From Novosphingobium resinovorum (GTDB lineage: Bacteria; Pseudomonadota; Alphaproteobacteria; Sphingomonadales; Sphingomonadaceae), in NCBI RefSeq assembly GCF_027922145.1, contig NZ_BSFC01000002.1:1-64000 (forward strand): a stretch of 64,000 nucleotides of DNA, given 5' to 3'. Below are positions 54,915-62,626 of this stretch, one piece after another. The notes under the pieces were generated by a model. That model ran no database searches and was not told where the DNA came from. It saw only the letters and a list, made by a program, of their open reading frames with translations. The translations under genes were made by a program, and so were the position numbers. Each line of letters begins with the position of its first letter. Within the stretch, counting starts at the first letter, position 1.

Positions 54915-55095
54915 GATCGGTTTCCATCAGCTTGACGAGGGTGTCCCGGTCGAAGCCCGCAGGCGCACCGGGGGAGAGCAGGCCGAGCGCGGCGGCCAGT
55001 TCGGCCGGGGTGGCCGCCCAGAACTCGGCAGGCCGCCACCCCAGCGTGCGCGCGGACAGGCCGCAAAGGGCCAGCGCGGCGGCCGCGAAAGTCAC
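54904..55095 (-). CDS. GTA phage-tail assembly chaperone (TIGR02216 type)
   Basis: A 63-residue protein starting at GTG 55095, overlapping the g10 stop as GTGA. LALCGLSARTLGWRPAEFWAATPAELAAALG is the family pattern for the small protein between gp10 and gp11 in GTAs, thought to assist tail assembly. Confidence 0.85.
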   Translation of the reverse strand: MTFAAAALALCGLSARTLGWRPAEFWAATPAELAAALGLLSPGAPAGFDRDTLVKLMETDHGR

Positions 55096-55400
55096 GCGCT
55101 GCCCTTGAGCACTTGCGCGAGCAGCACCCGCAGCGGCGCGGCGCAGGCGGCGAGGCCCTGGGCGACGATCGCCGCGCCCACCGTTTCGCGGCTTGGCCGG
55201 TCGGCTTCGGGCAGGCAGTGCCAGAACAGCGTGGCCATCTCGGCGAGGCGAAGTTCGCCCGCGCCCGCCCGCTCGACGAGGGCGAAGAGGGGACCGAGTT
55301 CCTCCTCGGCGGCGACGAGCGCGGTGAAGCTGGGGCGCATCACGTAGGCGCCGTGGCCGATGGCGATGGCCGCCTCGCCGCGCAGGGGGTTGGGCGTCAT
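55092..55400 (-). CDS. GTA gp10-like protein
   Basis: A 102-residue protein from the ATG at 55400. NPLRGEAAIAIGHGAYVMRP and the LVAAEEELGPLFALVERA segment match the GTA gp10 family. The ATG overlaps the g9 stop (ATGA). The frame stays open upstream through g9 in a shadow frame, as far as the large-terminase remnant, but g10 itself begins at 55400. Confidence 0.88.
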   Translation of the reverse strand: MTPNPLRGEAAIAIGHGAYVMRPSFTALVAAEEELGPLFALVERAGAGELRLAEMATLFWHCLPEADRPSRETVGAAIVAQGLAACAAPLRVLLAQVLKGSA

Positions 55401-55804
55401 GCCGGGACCACCTCGCCCGAGCTTTCGAGCTGGAGCGTGTAGTTGCGCTCGCCGTTGAAATCGCCCGCGTAGTCGAGGCGCTGGACGAGGAACTTGCCGC
55501 GCAGCCGTTCGCCGTCCTCGAAGCTGAGTTCGTAGTCGGCGAGCGTGCCCGCCATGGCGTTGGCGCGCACCTGTGCCTCCGCGGCGCTGCCGAGGAAGAT
55601 CCCCGCCGCGCTCACCGAGACCGAGCGCACGCCTGCTCCGGACAGCAGTTCGCGCCAGCCGCCGCTGTCCTTGGAAGTGACGACGACGGCGTCGCCGGTG
55701 ACCGACATCTGCGTGGTGCGCAGCCCGGCGACGGTCTGGTAGGCGGCGGGGACGCTGCCGTTGGAGATCTTGAGGAGGAAGGCGCTGCCTTTCTGGGCGG
55801 GCAT
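55397..55804 (-). CDS. GTA gp9-like major tail tube protein
   Basis: A 135-residue protein of the TP901-1 major tail protein family: MPAQKGSAFLLKI, TVAGLRTTQMSV, VVVTSKDSGGWRELLSGAGVRSVSVSAAGIF and YELSFEDGERLRGKFLV. It builds the tail tube. A good ribosome site (AAAGGAG) lies 8 nt upstream. Normally head genes precede it; here a terminase remnant ends 26 bp before its start. Confidence 0.92.
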   Translation of the reverse strand: MPAQKGSAFLLKISNGSVPAAYQTVAGLRTTQMSVTGDAVVVTSKDSGGWRELLSGAGVRSVSVSAAGIFLGSAAEAQVRANAMAGTLADYELSFEDGERLRGKFLVQRLDYAGDFNGERNYTLQLESSGEVVPA

Positions 55805-55829
55805 GGTGAGGCTCCTTTGGTGAAAGAGA

Positions 55830-55949
55830 GGGGCGCGCCCAGAGATTCCAGTGCCACGTCCATTCGCGGCGATGCTCCGGATCGAGCGCGGCGATATGCT
55901 CCTCGATCTCGGCTTCGGTCGCCTCGCGCAGCCAGTCGTAATCAGCCAT
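55830..55949 (-). pseudogene. Large terminase (terL, GTA g2) N-terminal remnant
   Basis: Forty codons from ATG 55949 (MADYDWLREATEAEIEEHIA ... WTWHWNLWARP) resemble the N-terminus of sphingomonad GTA large terminases, where a WARP-type segment precedes the ATPase. After WARP the sequence changes abruptly into the g9 leader; the Walker A (GRGFGKT-type) and nuclease domains are missing. The start overlaps the g1-like stop by 8 bp, as in intact operons. If translated, it would run in a shadow frame through g9 and end at the g10 stop (285 residues). Best read as the left edge of a deletion. Confidence 0.75.
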
Positions 55950-56451
55950 TCGCGGCGTCCTTCGTCTCCGCGCTGCGGCGGGCGACGACCTGGCGGCGCA
56001 GCTGTTCCAGCTTGGCGTCGATGGCGGCGCGCACGACCGCGACGTCTTCGTTTTCACGCATTGCCCTTTCGCGCGCCACGTTCTCGCGGTGGAGGCCGAG
56101 CAGGCGCAGGGCATTGGCGTTGTCGAACTTGACCGCGCCATCCTTGGCCTCGCCGAAGCGCAGGCGGTAGAGCACTTCGAGTTCGAGGTTCTGGTAGCCT
56201 TCGAGCAGCGCGGTCTGCCACTTGCGGGCGAACTCCGGGTCCAGCCGGCGCACCTTGTAGGCACGGCTGGGGTGAGCACCGGCGATGGCGGCCGCGGCGG
56301 TGACGTTCGAGGTTTCGGCCAGCGCGGCAAGGAAATACTTGCGCCAGTGCTTGTTGAGGTCGCCCTCTTCCTCTTCCATTAATGCGGCGCTGATCTTGGT
56401 TCGCGGACGGCGCGTCTTCGCGCCGGGCGAAGCCTGCTTCGGCTCGACCAT
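55942..56451 (-). CDS. GTA gp1-like small terminase
   Basis: A 169-residue protein from the ATG at 56451. Basic N-terminus (KTRRPRTKIS), an HTH-like region (AALAETSNVTAAAAIAGAHPSRAYKVRRLDPEFARKW) that fits terminase small subunits, and a helical C-terminus (NANALRLLGLHRENVARERA ... DAKLEQLRRQ) suited to oligomerisation. First gene of the GTA cluster, directly behind the promoter at 56539-56567. With the large terminase truncated, it has no packaging partner in this cluster. Confidence 0.8.
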   Translation of the reverse strand: MVEPKQASPGAKTRRPRTKISAALMEEEEGDLNKHWRKYFLAALAETSNVTAAAAIAGAHPSRAYKVRRLDPEFARKWQTALLEGYQNLELEVLYRLRFGEAKDGAVKFDNANALRLLGLHRENVARERAMRENEDVAVVRAAIDAKLEQLRRQVVARRSAETKDAANG

Positions 56452-56530
56452 GGGGGGGATCCTGTACTGGAGAGGCGGGCACGTCCGCGAACCGGAGAGA
56501 GCGGCGGGACGACTCGGGGGTGTCTGCGTT

Positions 56531-56545
56531 GTTCCTGTTATGTAC
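56531..56545. promoter_or_regulatory. LexA-box-like sequence at the GTA promoter
   Basis: GTTCCTGTTATGTAC fits the alphaproteobacterial LexA pattern GTTC-N7-GTTC with one mismatch, and overlaps the -10 element. Possible, not established. Confidence 0.25.
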
Positions 56546-56567
56546 CCAAATGGTGGAACAATGTCAA
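56539..56567 (-). promoter_or_regulatory. Sigma-70 promoter of the GTA cluster
   Basis: On the minus strand TTGACA (56567-56562) and TACATA (56544-56539) are exactly 17 bp apart, about 90 bp upstream of the g1-like ATG. This is a near-consensus housekeeping promoter. Confidence 0.7.
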
Positions 56568-56574
56568 CAAAAAT

Positions 56575-56587
56575 AACCAAATTGGTT
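56575..56587. promoter_or_regulatory. AACCAA-A-TTGGTT inverted repeat upstream of the GTA promoter
   Basis: A perfect 6-bp inverted repeat with one central base, 7 bp upstream of the -35 element. Position suits an activator or repressor site; the binding protein is unknown. Confidence 0.4.
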
Positions 56588-56649
56588 TTCGTGTTGATGC
56601 TTGCCGCGATGCAGCGCGGCTTCTAGATCACGATAACTTTACCGCGAAC

Positions 56650-56727
56650 TCGTCATTGCGAGCGAAGCGAAGCAATCAAGGGCGTTCTGCACTGCCCTTG
56701 ATTGCTTCGCTTCGCTCGCAATGACGA
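56650..56727. repeat. Dispersed palindromic repeat, family A copy 3
   Basis: TCGTCATTGCGAGCGAAGCG ... and its reverse complement around a short loop, as at 4037-4115 and 12208-12285 with minor changes (GAAGCGAAGC for GCAGCGAAGC). It lies between the GTA promoter region and the YqaA gene. Confidence 0.85.
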
Positions 56728-56794
56728 GGGGTGGTTGGATCCTATCATCGCGCCCTGACCAGGGTGCCGACTGTCTCCCGGGGGGAATTCTCGA

Positions 56795-57430
56795 ATGCTG
56801 CGCGGCCTCTACGAATGGACCATGGCCAAGGCCTCGCACCGCCATGCCGGCTGGTGGCTGGCCGCTTTCGCCTTCATGGAGGCGAGCTTTTTCCCCGTCC
56901 CGCCGCACCCGCTGCTGGGCCTGATGTGCCTGGCCGAGCCGAAGAAGGCGATTCGCTATGCCGCGATCGCCACGGTGGCATCGGTGGCGGGCGGATTGCT
57001 GGGCTATGCGATCGGCCACTTCGCCTATGCCGCTTTCGGCGAAGCGCTGCTGCACGCGCTGCACTTGTCGGAGAGCTTCCCCAAGGCCGCCTGCTATCTG
57101 CGCGACTACGGCGCCGAGATCATCATCGTGAAGGGCGCGACGCCGATCCCGTTCAAGCTGCTGACGATCACGGCGGGCTTCATCGGCATGAACCTGCTGG
57201 TGTTCGTGGGCGCCTCGATCGTCTCGCGCTCGATCAGTTTCATGATCGTGGGCGTGCTGTTCCGCCTATTCGGTGCGCCGATCAAGGCGGTGATCGACAA
57301 GCATCTGGGCAAGGTGACGGTGGGTTTCGTGGTGCTGATCATCGCCGGGTTCCTCGCCGTCTCGCTGCTCGGCGGCGGATCGAAGCAGACCGACGAGAAG
57401 TGCGCTTCGGCGGTGGTGCAGACGGTCTGA
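56795..57430 (+). CDS. YqaA/DedA-like membrane protein
   Basis: A 211-residue integral membrane protein with about five hydrophobic segments. The family pattern is seen in WLAAFAFMEASFFPVPPHPLLGL, SVAGGLLGYAIGHFAYAAFGE and FIVKGATPIPFKLLTITAGF-like IIIVKGATPIPFKLLTITAG, matching YqaA/SNARE-associated (DedA/VTT) proteins, which may act as lipid scramblases. It is transcribed away from the GTA cluster. Confidence 0.85.
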   Translation: MLRGLYEWTMAKASHRHAGWWLAAFAFMEASFFPVPPHPLLGLMCLAEPKKAIRYAAIATVASVAGGLLGYAIGHFAYAAFGEALLHALHLSESFPKAACYLRDYGAEIIIVKGATPIPFKLLTITAGFIGMNLLVFVGASIVSRSISFMIVGVLFRLFGAPIKAVIDKHLGKVTVGFVVLIIAGFLAVSLLGGGSKQTDEKCASAVVQTV

Positions 57431-57557
57431 GAGGCACACGACGCCGGCGGCCCATCATCTACGGAATTTTCCGCCCTTCGCAGTGACTTGACGGCTGTAA
57501 CCATTGTGTCATCCTCTCCGTGCTGCACCGCAAGGTAGCGGTGCCGGAAGGAGGGCT

Positions 57558-57863
57558 ATGGCTGGTCTACCGGTTGGAGCATCGTCGGATTTCCGCGCTT
57601 CCGCGGATTTCCTCAGGCAGCTTGAGGGCTATGGCCTTACGACTGTCGAGATCCACTATTTCCTGCCCGACCATCCCCGGTTCCTGCAGCTCTTCGCTTT
57701 CCAGCAATACGACGTGGCGCCGCGCTTCCCGGTGCTGCGCGATTTCCTCGACTACTGGACGCGCGAGATCGAGGGGCCGCTCCATTCGGTGCGGATCGCC
57801 CACAATCATCTGATCGGGCCGCAGGAATGGCGCGCGGTGGACGGGATCATCTCGATTCACTGA
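57558..57863 (+). CDS. usg: Usg family protein
   Basis: A 101-residue protein with GYGLTTVEIHYFLPDHPRFLQLFAFQQYDVAPRFPVL and FLDYWTREIEGPLHSVRIAHNHLIGP, diagnostic of Usg. Usg is widespread in Alphaproteobacteria, often near tryptophan genes, and has no known biochemical role. A GGAAGGAGGG ribosome site precedes the ATG. Confidence 0.88.
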   Translation: MAGLPVGASSDFRASADFLRQLEGYGLTTVEIHYFLPDHPRFLQLFAFQQYDVAPRFPVLRDFLDYWTREIEGPLHSVRIAHNHLIGPQEWRAVDGIISIH

Positions 57864-57940
57864 CAGACCGGCCACTGACGGGGTCTTGCTCCTGACATGC
57901 TGCGGGTGGATACCCGGCGCATCCGCAAGAGGAGACAGCC

Positions 57941-58486
57941 ATGTCCAAGATCGCCGTCGTCGTCGGCAGCCTGCGCGCCGAATCGTTCAACCGCAAGCTG
58001 GCCGAGGCGCTGATCCGCCTGCCCGCCGCCGAGGGGCATGACTTCACGTTCGCCGACATCGGCGCGCTGCCGCTCTACGATCAGGACGACGATGGCGATC
58101 AGGCGGAGAGCGTCAAGGCGCTGAAGGCGCTGATTTCGGGTTCGGACGGGGTGATGTTCGTGACGCCCGAATACAATCGCTCGATGCCGGGCGTACTCAA
58201 GAACGCGATCGACAATGCCTCGCGGCCTTATGGGCAGAGCGCCTGGGCGGGCAAGCCGGCGGGGGTGATCGGCGTATCGGTGGGCGCGATCGGGACGGCG
58301 CTGGCGCAGCAGCACTTGCGCAACGTGCTGGCCTATCTCGACATGCCGACGCTCGGCGCGCCCGAGGCGTTCCTGCAGTGGAAGGACGGGCTATTGAACG
58401 AGGACGGCACCGTGGGCGCGCAGTCGGCCGATTTCCTCGGCGGCTGGATGACGGCTTTCCTGAACTACGTGGCCATCCATAGCTGA
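57941..58486 (+). CDS. NAD(P)H-dependent FMN reductase (ChrR/YieF-like)
   Basis: A 181-residue flavodoxin-fold enzyme. FMN loop VVGSLRAESFNRKLAEAL, VTPEYNRSMPGVLKNAIDNASRP and GVSVGAIGTALAQQHLR are the NADPH-FMN reductase signatures. Such enzymes reduce quinones, chromate and azo dyes. A single gene between usg and spt. Confidence 0.92.
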   Translation: MSKIAVVVGSLRAESFNRKLAEALIRLPAAEGHDFTFADIGALPLYDQDDDGDQAESVKALKALISGSDGVMFVTPEYNRSMPGVLKNAIDNASRPYGQSAWAGKPAGVIGVSVGAIGTALAQQHLRNVLAYLDMPTLGAPEAFLQWKDGLLNEDGTVGAQSADFLGGWMTAFLNYVAIHS

Positions 58487-58526
58487 CGTAGTTCCTCCCC
58501 GAGCTTGCTCGGGGAGGAATGCGAGG

Positions 58527-59735
58527 TCAGATGATCCCCACCGCAGTCCCGGCGCGGGTGAACATGCCGATGATCTGCTGGACCTGCTCTGCCGAATGCT
58601 CGGCGCAGAGCGAGCAGCGCAGCAGCGTCATGTTCGCAGGCGTCGCCGGCGGGCGCGCGAGGTTCACGTAGAGGCCCTCGTGCAGCAGCGCTTCCCACAT
58701 CATCGCGCCGCGTTCCAGATCGGGCATGATGACCGAGATGATCGCGCTCTGCGGTTCGGTGGTGCCGAGCTGGAAGCCCGCGTCGGTCAGGCCCTTGTGC
58801 AGCGTGCGCGAGCTGTCCCACAGATGCGCGCGCTTCTCGCCCGCGTTCATCAGCTTGCGGATCGAGGTGGTCGCGGTGGCGACGACGCTCGGCGGCAGGC
58901 TGGCGGTGAACACGTAGGGGCGGCAGACCAGGCGCATGATCTCGAACTTGGGATGGTTCGAGACGCAGAAGCCGCCGACGGTGCCGACCGACTTGGAGAA
59001 CGTGCCGATCACGAAGTCGACGTCGTCGAGGCAGCCCTGCTCTTCGGCCACGCCGCGCCCGTTGGGGCCAATGAAGCCCATCGAGTGCGCCTCGTCGACC
59101 AGCACCATGGCGCCGTACTTCTTGGCGACCGCGATCATTTCCTTGAGCGGGGCGATGTCGCCCAGCATCGAGTAGACGCCCTCGAGGATCACCAGCTTGC
59201 CGGCGCCCTCGGGAATGCGCTTGAGGCGCTTTTCCATCGCCTCGATGTCGTTGTGCTTGAAGGGCACGACTTCGGCGTCGCCCATCTTGCAGCCGTCCCA
59301 GATCGAGGCGTGGCTGTCGATGTCGAGGACGATGTAATCGCCCTTGCCGGCGATGGTCGAGATGATCCCGAGGTTGGCCTGGTAGCCGGTCGAGAACACC
59401 ATGGCGTGGTCCATGGCGTAGAAGTCGCAAAGCGCCTCTTCTACCGCCTTGTGGCCCGCGTAGGTGCCGTTGAGTACCCGGCTGCCGGTGGTGCCCGAGC
59501 CGAAGTCGTCGAGCGCCTGCTTGCCCGCCGCGATCACGTCGGGGTCGAAGGTCATGCCCATGTAGTTGTAAGTGCCCAGCAAAATCGTCTCGCGCCCGTT
59601 GCACAGGGCGACGGTGGGCGAGATCACCTTCTCCATGACCAGCCCGAACGGATCGGTCACGCCGGTGGCCAGAAGGTCGCTCCGCATCTTGATGAGCGGA
59701 TCGAACTTGCTGAAAAGATCAGTAGTATCAGACAT
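58527..59735 (-). CDS. spt: Serine palmitoyltransferase
   Basis: A 402-residue alpha-oxoamine synthase from the ATG at 59735. NYMGMTFDP, FGSGTTGSRVLNGTYAGHKAVEEAL, FSTGYQANLGIIS, LVDEAHSMGFIGPNGRG and the PLP-lysine motif GTFSKSVGTVGG are intact. It condenses serine with palmitoyl thioester, the first step of sphingolipid synthesis, the hallmark pathway of sphingomonads. The acyl carrier protein gene directly upstream (6-bp gap) is its likely acyl donor. Confidence 0.95.
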   Translation of the reverse strand: MSDTTDLFSKFDPLIKMRSDLLATGVTDPFGLVMEKVISPTVALCNGRETILLGTYNYMGMTFDPDVIAAGKQALDDFGSGTTGSRVLNGTYAGHKAVEEALCDFYAMDHAMVFSTGYQANLGIISTIAGKGDYIVLDIDSHASIWDGCKMGDAEVVPFKHNDIEAMEKRLKRIPEGAGKLVILEGVYSMLGDIAPLKEMIAVAKKYGAMVLVDEAHSMGFIGPNGRGVAEEQGCLDDVDFVIGTFSKSVGTVGGFCVSNHPKFEIMRLVCRPYVFTASLPPSVVATATTSIRKLMNAGEKRAHLWDSSRTLHKGLTDAGFQLGTTEPQSAIISVIMPDLERGAMMWEALLHEGLYVNLARPPATPANMTLLRCSLCAEHSAEQVQQIIGMFTRAGTAVGII

Positions 59736-59741
59736 TTGCAA

Positions 59742-59981
59742 TCAGCCCTTGAGCTTGACCACGGCATCGACGAGCTGGCCGTAGTTCTCGATCTCGGCCT
59801 GGGCATTCATCGAAATGATGATGTCGAACTCGTCCTCGATCGCGGCGACGAAGTCCATCACCGTCAGGCTGTCGAACTCCAGGTCGTCGGTGAAACGGGT
59901 GGCATCGGTCACTTCGACGCCCTTCTTGTTGAAGGGCTCGATCAGCGCGGCGATGCGGGCCGAAGTCTCTGCGCGGTCCAT
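59742..59981 (-). CDS. Acyl carrier protein for sphingolipid synthesis
   Basis: A 79-residue acyl carrier protein. The phosphopantetheine site is DSL (Ser38) within DLEFDSLTVMDFVAAIEDEF. It is not the fatty-acid-synthesis AcpP (different N-terminus) and is paired with spt, as in Caulobacter and other sphingolipid-making bacteria where a dedicated ACP supplies the acyl chain. Confidence 0.92.
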   Translation of the reverse strand: MDRAETSARIAALIEPFNKKGVEVTDATRFTDDLEFDSLTVMDFVAAIEDEFDIIISMNAQAEIENYGQLVDAVVKLKG

Positions 59982-60069
59982 GGGTATCTAACTCCGAAAG
60001 CGTCGGGCGGCTCTCTGGCCGGGAATTGCGGCGCAAAAGCGGCGCGGGTGTAACATGTCAAGGGCGCGC

Positions 60070-60432
60070 TTACAGCAGCGCCCGTACCGCCTGCATGAAC
60101 GGGCCGATCGAAACCGGCTTCGCCAGATAGCCTTCGGCGCCTGCCTCGCGGATGCGTTCCTCGTCGCCCTTGCCGGCGTAAGCGGTCACCGCGAGTACGG
60201 GAATCGTGCGCAGGACGGGGTCCTTCTTCGCCGCCTCGATCAGGTCCAGCCCCGAGACATTGGGCAGCTGGATGTCCATGATGACGAGATTCGGCACGAA
60301 TTGCCGCGCCTTGTCGAGCGCATCGAGGCCATCGGCGCACGGCTCCACCGCGTAGCCCTGACTGCGAAGCACGTCGCAAAACAGCTTCCGGTTGAGATCG
60401 TTGTCCTCGACAATGAGGATTCGCTTTGCCAT
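60070..60432 (-). CDS. divK: Single-domain response regulator DivK
   Basis: A 120-residue receiver-only protein. RILIVEDNDLNRKLFCDVL, phosphoacceptor Asp53 in LVIMDIQLPNVSGL, VTAYAGKGDEERIREAGAEGYLAKP with the conserved Lys. This close pattern and the divergent DUF3572 gene match DivK, the cell-fate regulator upstream of CtrA in Caulobacter. Divergent from the DUF3572 gene with a 51-bp gap. Confidence 0.9.
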   Translation of the reverse strand: MAKRILIVEDNDLNRKLFCDVLRSQGYAVEPCADGLDALDKARQFVPNLVIMDIQLPNVSGLDLIEAAKKDPVLRTIPVLAVTAYAGKGDEERIREAGAEGYLAKPVSIGPFMQAVRALL

Positions 60433-60483
60433 TCGACGCCCTGATGACCATCTGGGGTAATATACCCCGTCTATTCCGTCCGA

Positions 60484-60768
60484 GTGAGACTGACAATTCT
60501 TCGAGAGCCCTCATCCCCATCCGATCCGCAGGCGCTGGCCCTGAATGCCCTCGGCTGGGTCCTGAGCGATCAGGACCGTGCCGAGCGTTTCCTCTCGCTC
60601 ACCGGCCTGATGCCGGAGGAACTGCGCGCCTCGCTGGGTGAACCCTCCACGCTGGGTGCGGTGATGGATTTCCTGTGCGCGCACGAGCCGGACCTGCTGG
60701 GCGCGGCCGATGCGCTGGGCGTCCAGCCCGAGGTGCTGGTTGCCGCACAAAGGAAGCTGGGCGCATGA
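60484..60768 (+). CDS. DUF3572 family protein
   Basis: A 94-residue protein from GTG 60484. DPQALALNALGWVLSDQDRAERFLSLTGL is the DUF3572 core, an alphaproteobacterial family of unknown function usually next to divK. Its stop overlaps the HAD gene start (ATGA). Confidence 0.85.
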   Translation: MRLTILREPSSPSDPQALALNALGWVLSDQDRAERFLSLTGLMPEELRASLGEPSTLGAVMDFLCAHEPDLLGAADALGVQPEVLVAAQRKLGA

Positions 60769-61427
60769 CGAAACCGCTGCTCATCACCGACTGCGATGAA
60801 GTGCTGCTCCACATGATCAAGCACTTCCGCGACTGGCTGGCCGAGGAAGAAGGCGTCCACTTCGACATCGAGAACGGCGAGTTCTACAAGTCGATGCGCC
60901 GGATCGGCAGCGACACGCCGCTGGAACAGGCGGAGATGTGGACGCTGCTCAACGGCTTCTTCGATTCGCAGATGCACCGCCAGACGCCGATCGAAGGCGC
61001 CGTCGATGCGATCGCCGCGATCCGCGAGCACGCCGACGTGGTGGTCCTCACCAACCTCATGGATTTCCGCCGCGAGGCGCGCGAGGCGCAGCTGATCGAA
61101 CACGGCATGCCGCTGCGCGTCTTCACCAACCAGGGGCCGAAAGGCCCGGCGCTCCAGGCGATCCTCGACGAGTACCGGCCCAGCCGTGCGGTCTTCATCG
61201 ACGACCTGTCGCAGCATCACGGGTCGGTCTTCGAGGTTTCCCCCCAAGTTCGCCGACTGCACTTGTGCGGTGAACCGAAGATCGCCCCCAACATCAAGTG
61301 CGCTCTCCAGCTCGGCCACGCCCACGCGCGGATCGATGACTGGAAGACCGCGCTCCCCTGGCTGCTGACCAATCTTACGGCCCCCAGCCTGACCCGCGAA
61401 GAAGAGGAATTCCATGAGCAAGATTGA
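60765..61427 (+). CDS. HAD-superfamily hydrolase
   Basis: A 220-residue protein from the ATG at 60765. Motif I is LLITDCDEVLL (Asp at the nucleophile position, Asp two residues on as Cys-Asp), motif II VVVLTNLMD, and a late VFIDDLSQH for motif IV metal binding. Likely a small-molecule phosphatase; substrate unknown. Overlaps DUF3572 (4 bp) and RidA (14 bp). Confidence 0.8.
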   Translation: MTKPLLITDCDEVLLHMIKHFRDWLAEEEGVHFDIENGEFYKSMRRIGSDTPLEQAEMWTLLNGFFDSQMHRQTPIEGAVDAIAAIREHADVVVLTNLMDFRREAREAQLIEHGMPLRVFTNQGPKGPALQAILDEYRPSRAVFIDDLSQHHGSVFEVSPQVRRLHLCGEPKIAPNIKCALQLGHAHARIDDWKTALPWLLTNLTAPSLTREEEEFHEQD

Positions 61428-61878
61428 TGACCGTCTCGCCGAACTCGGCCTGACCCTGCCTGCGGCGGCGGCCCCGGTTGCCGCGTACGTTGCCGTGGTC
61501 GAGGCGGGTGGCCTGGCCCACGTTTCCGGCCAGTTGCCCTTCGTGGACGGCAAGCTCGTCACCGGCCGTCTGGGCGAGGACGTCTCGATCGAGGCGGGAA
61601 CCGAGGCGGCGCAGGCCTGCGGCGTGATGATCCTGGCGCAGCTCAAGGCCGCGCTCGGCTCGCTCGACCGGGTGGAGCGGATCGTCAAGCTGGGCGGCTT
61701 CGTCAATTCCACCGGTGATTTCACCGACCAGCCCAAGGTCATCAACGGCGCCTCCGAGCTAATGGTCGCGGTATTCGGCGATGCGGGCAAGCATGCGCGC
61801 AGCGCGGTCGGCGTGCCGGTGCTGCCGCTGGGCGCCGCCGTCGAAGTGGACGCCATCGTTGCCGTTCGCCCTGCTTGA
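61414..61878 (+). CDS. RidA family (YjgF/YER057c/UK114) protein
   Basis: A 154-residue protein. GGLAHVSGQLPFVDGKLVTGRLGEDVS and LGSLDRVERIVKLGGFVNSTGDFTDQPKVINGAS fit the larger RidA subgroup. RidA deaminates reactive enamines/imines from PLP enzymes, but this subgroup often lacks the key Arg and may have another role. Overlaps genes on both sides. Confidence 0.88.
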   Translation: MSKIDDRLAELGLTLPAAAAPVAAYVAVVEAGGLAHVSGQLPFVDGKLVTGRLGEDVSIEAGTEAAQACGVMILAQLKAALGSLDRVERIVKLGGFVNSTGDFTDQPKVINGASELMVAVFGDAGKHARSAVGVPVLPLGAAVEVDAIVAVRPA

Positions 61879-62626
61879 TCGCTGGCGTGCACCTGCACCC
61901 GATCCGCGCAAGGTCGCGTGGATCGGGGCGCAGGACTATGCCCATCGCGGGCTACACGGTTCGGGCGTGCCGGAGAACTCGCGGGCGGCCTTTGCCAGGG
62001 CCATCGCGGCAGGCAACGGCATCGAACTGGACGTGCAGCGTTCCGGTGATGGGCAACCGGTCGTCTTCCATGACGATACGCTCGACCGCCTGACCGGCGA
62101 GAGCGGCCCCACCGAGCGCCGCAGCGCCGCGCAGCTGGGCACGATAACTCTGTCGGGCACGGCAGAGACCATTCCGACCCTGCGGCAGGTTCTGGCGCAA
62201 GTCGGCGGCAGGGTGCCGGTGCTCATCGAGATCAAGTCCGACCGCAAGGCGCGCATCGCCGCGCTGTGTCTGGCGGTGCGCCGGGTGCTGGAGGGCTATA
62301 CCGGCAACCATGCCGTCATGAGTTTCGACCCGCGCGTATCGCGCTGGTACTGGCGCCATTCGCCCCACACCGTGCGCGGCCTCATCATTTCCGAGGGTGA
62401 GGATCGCGCGTTGGCGGGCAAGATCCGTCGCCGTCTGTGGCTCTGGCATGCGCGGCCGGATTTTCTCGCCTACGACGTGCGCGATCTGCCGAGCCGCTTC
62501 GCCGCCACCCAGCGCCGCCGGGGCCTGCCGGTCGCGACCTGGACGGTGCGCGCGCCCGAGCACGACGAGCGCGCCGCCGCTTACGCCGATGCGGCCATTT
62601 TCGAGATTCGCGAAGGGGACGCGTGA
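61859..62626 (+). CDS. Glycerophosphodiester phosphodiesterase family protein
   Basis: A 255-residue protein whose best start is a TTG at 61859 (reads LPFALLDRWRAPAPD), 20 bp before the RidA stop; no ATG is near. DYAHRGLHGSGVPENSRAAF (HRG...PENS), GIELDVQRSGDGQPVVFHDDTLDRLTG and VLIEIKSD are the GDPD signatures with catalytic His and metal Glu/Asp. It hydrolyses glycerophosphodiesters. Its stop overlaps the next gene (GTGA). Confidence 0.88.
   Translation: MPFALLDRWRAPAPDPRKVAWIGAQDYAHRGLHGSGVPENSRAAFARAIAAGNGIELDVQRSGDGQPVVFHDDTLDRLTGESGPTERRSAAQLGTITLSGTAETIPTLRQVLAQVGGRVPVLIEIKSDRKARIAALCLAVRRVLEGYTGNHAVMSFDPRVSRWYWRHSPHTVRGLIISEGEDRALAGKIRRRLWLWHARPDFLAYDVRDLPSRFAATQRRRGLPVATWTVRAPEHDERAAAYADAAIFEIREGDA

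Noticed and set aside
55401..56330. 412-codon frame running through g9 into g10
   Set aside because: Composite of a shadow frame of the small terminase, the large-terminase stub, a shadow of g9, and g10. Only the stub and g10 parts read as protein.
56452..56794. Prophage or GTA integration site next to the GTA cluster
   Set aside because: No tRNA, integrase or flanking direct repeat is visible; the palindrome here is the dispersed family A repeat.
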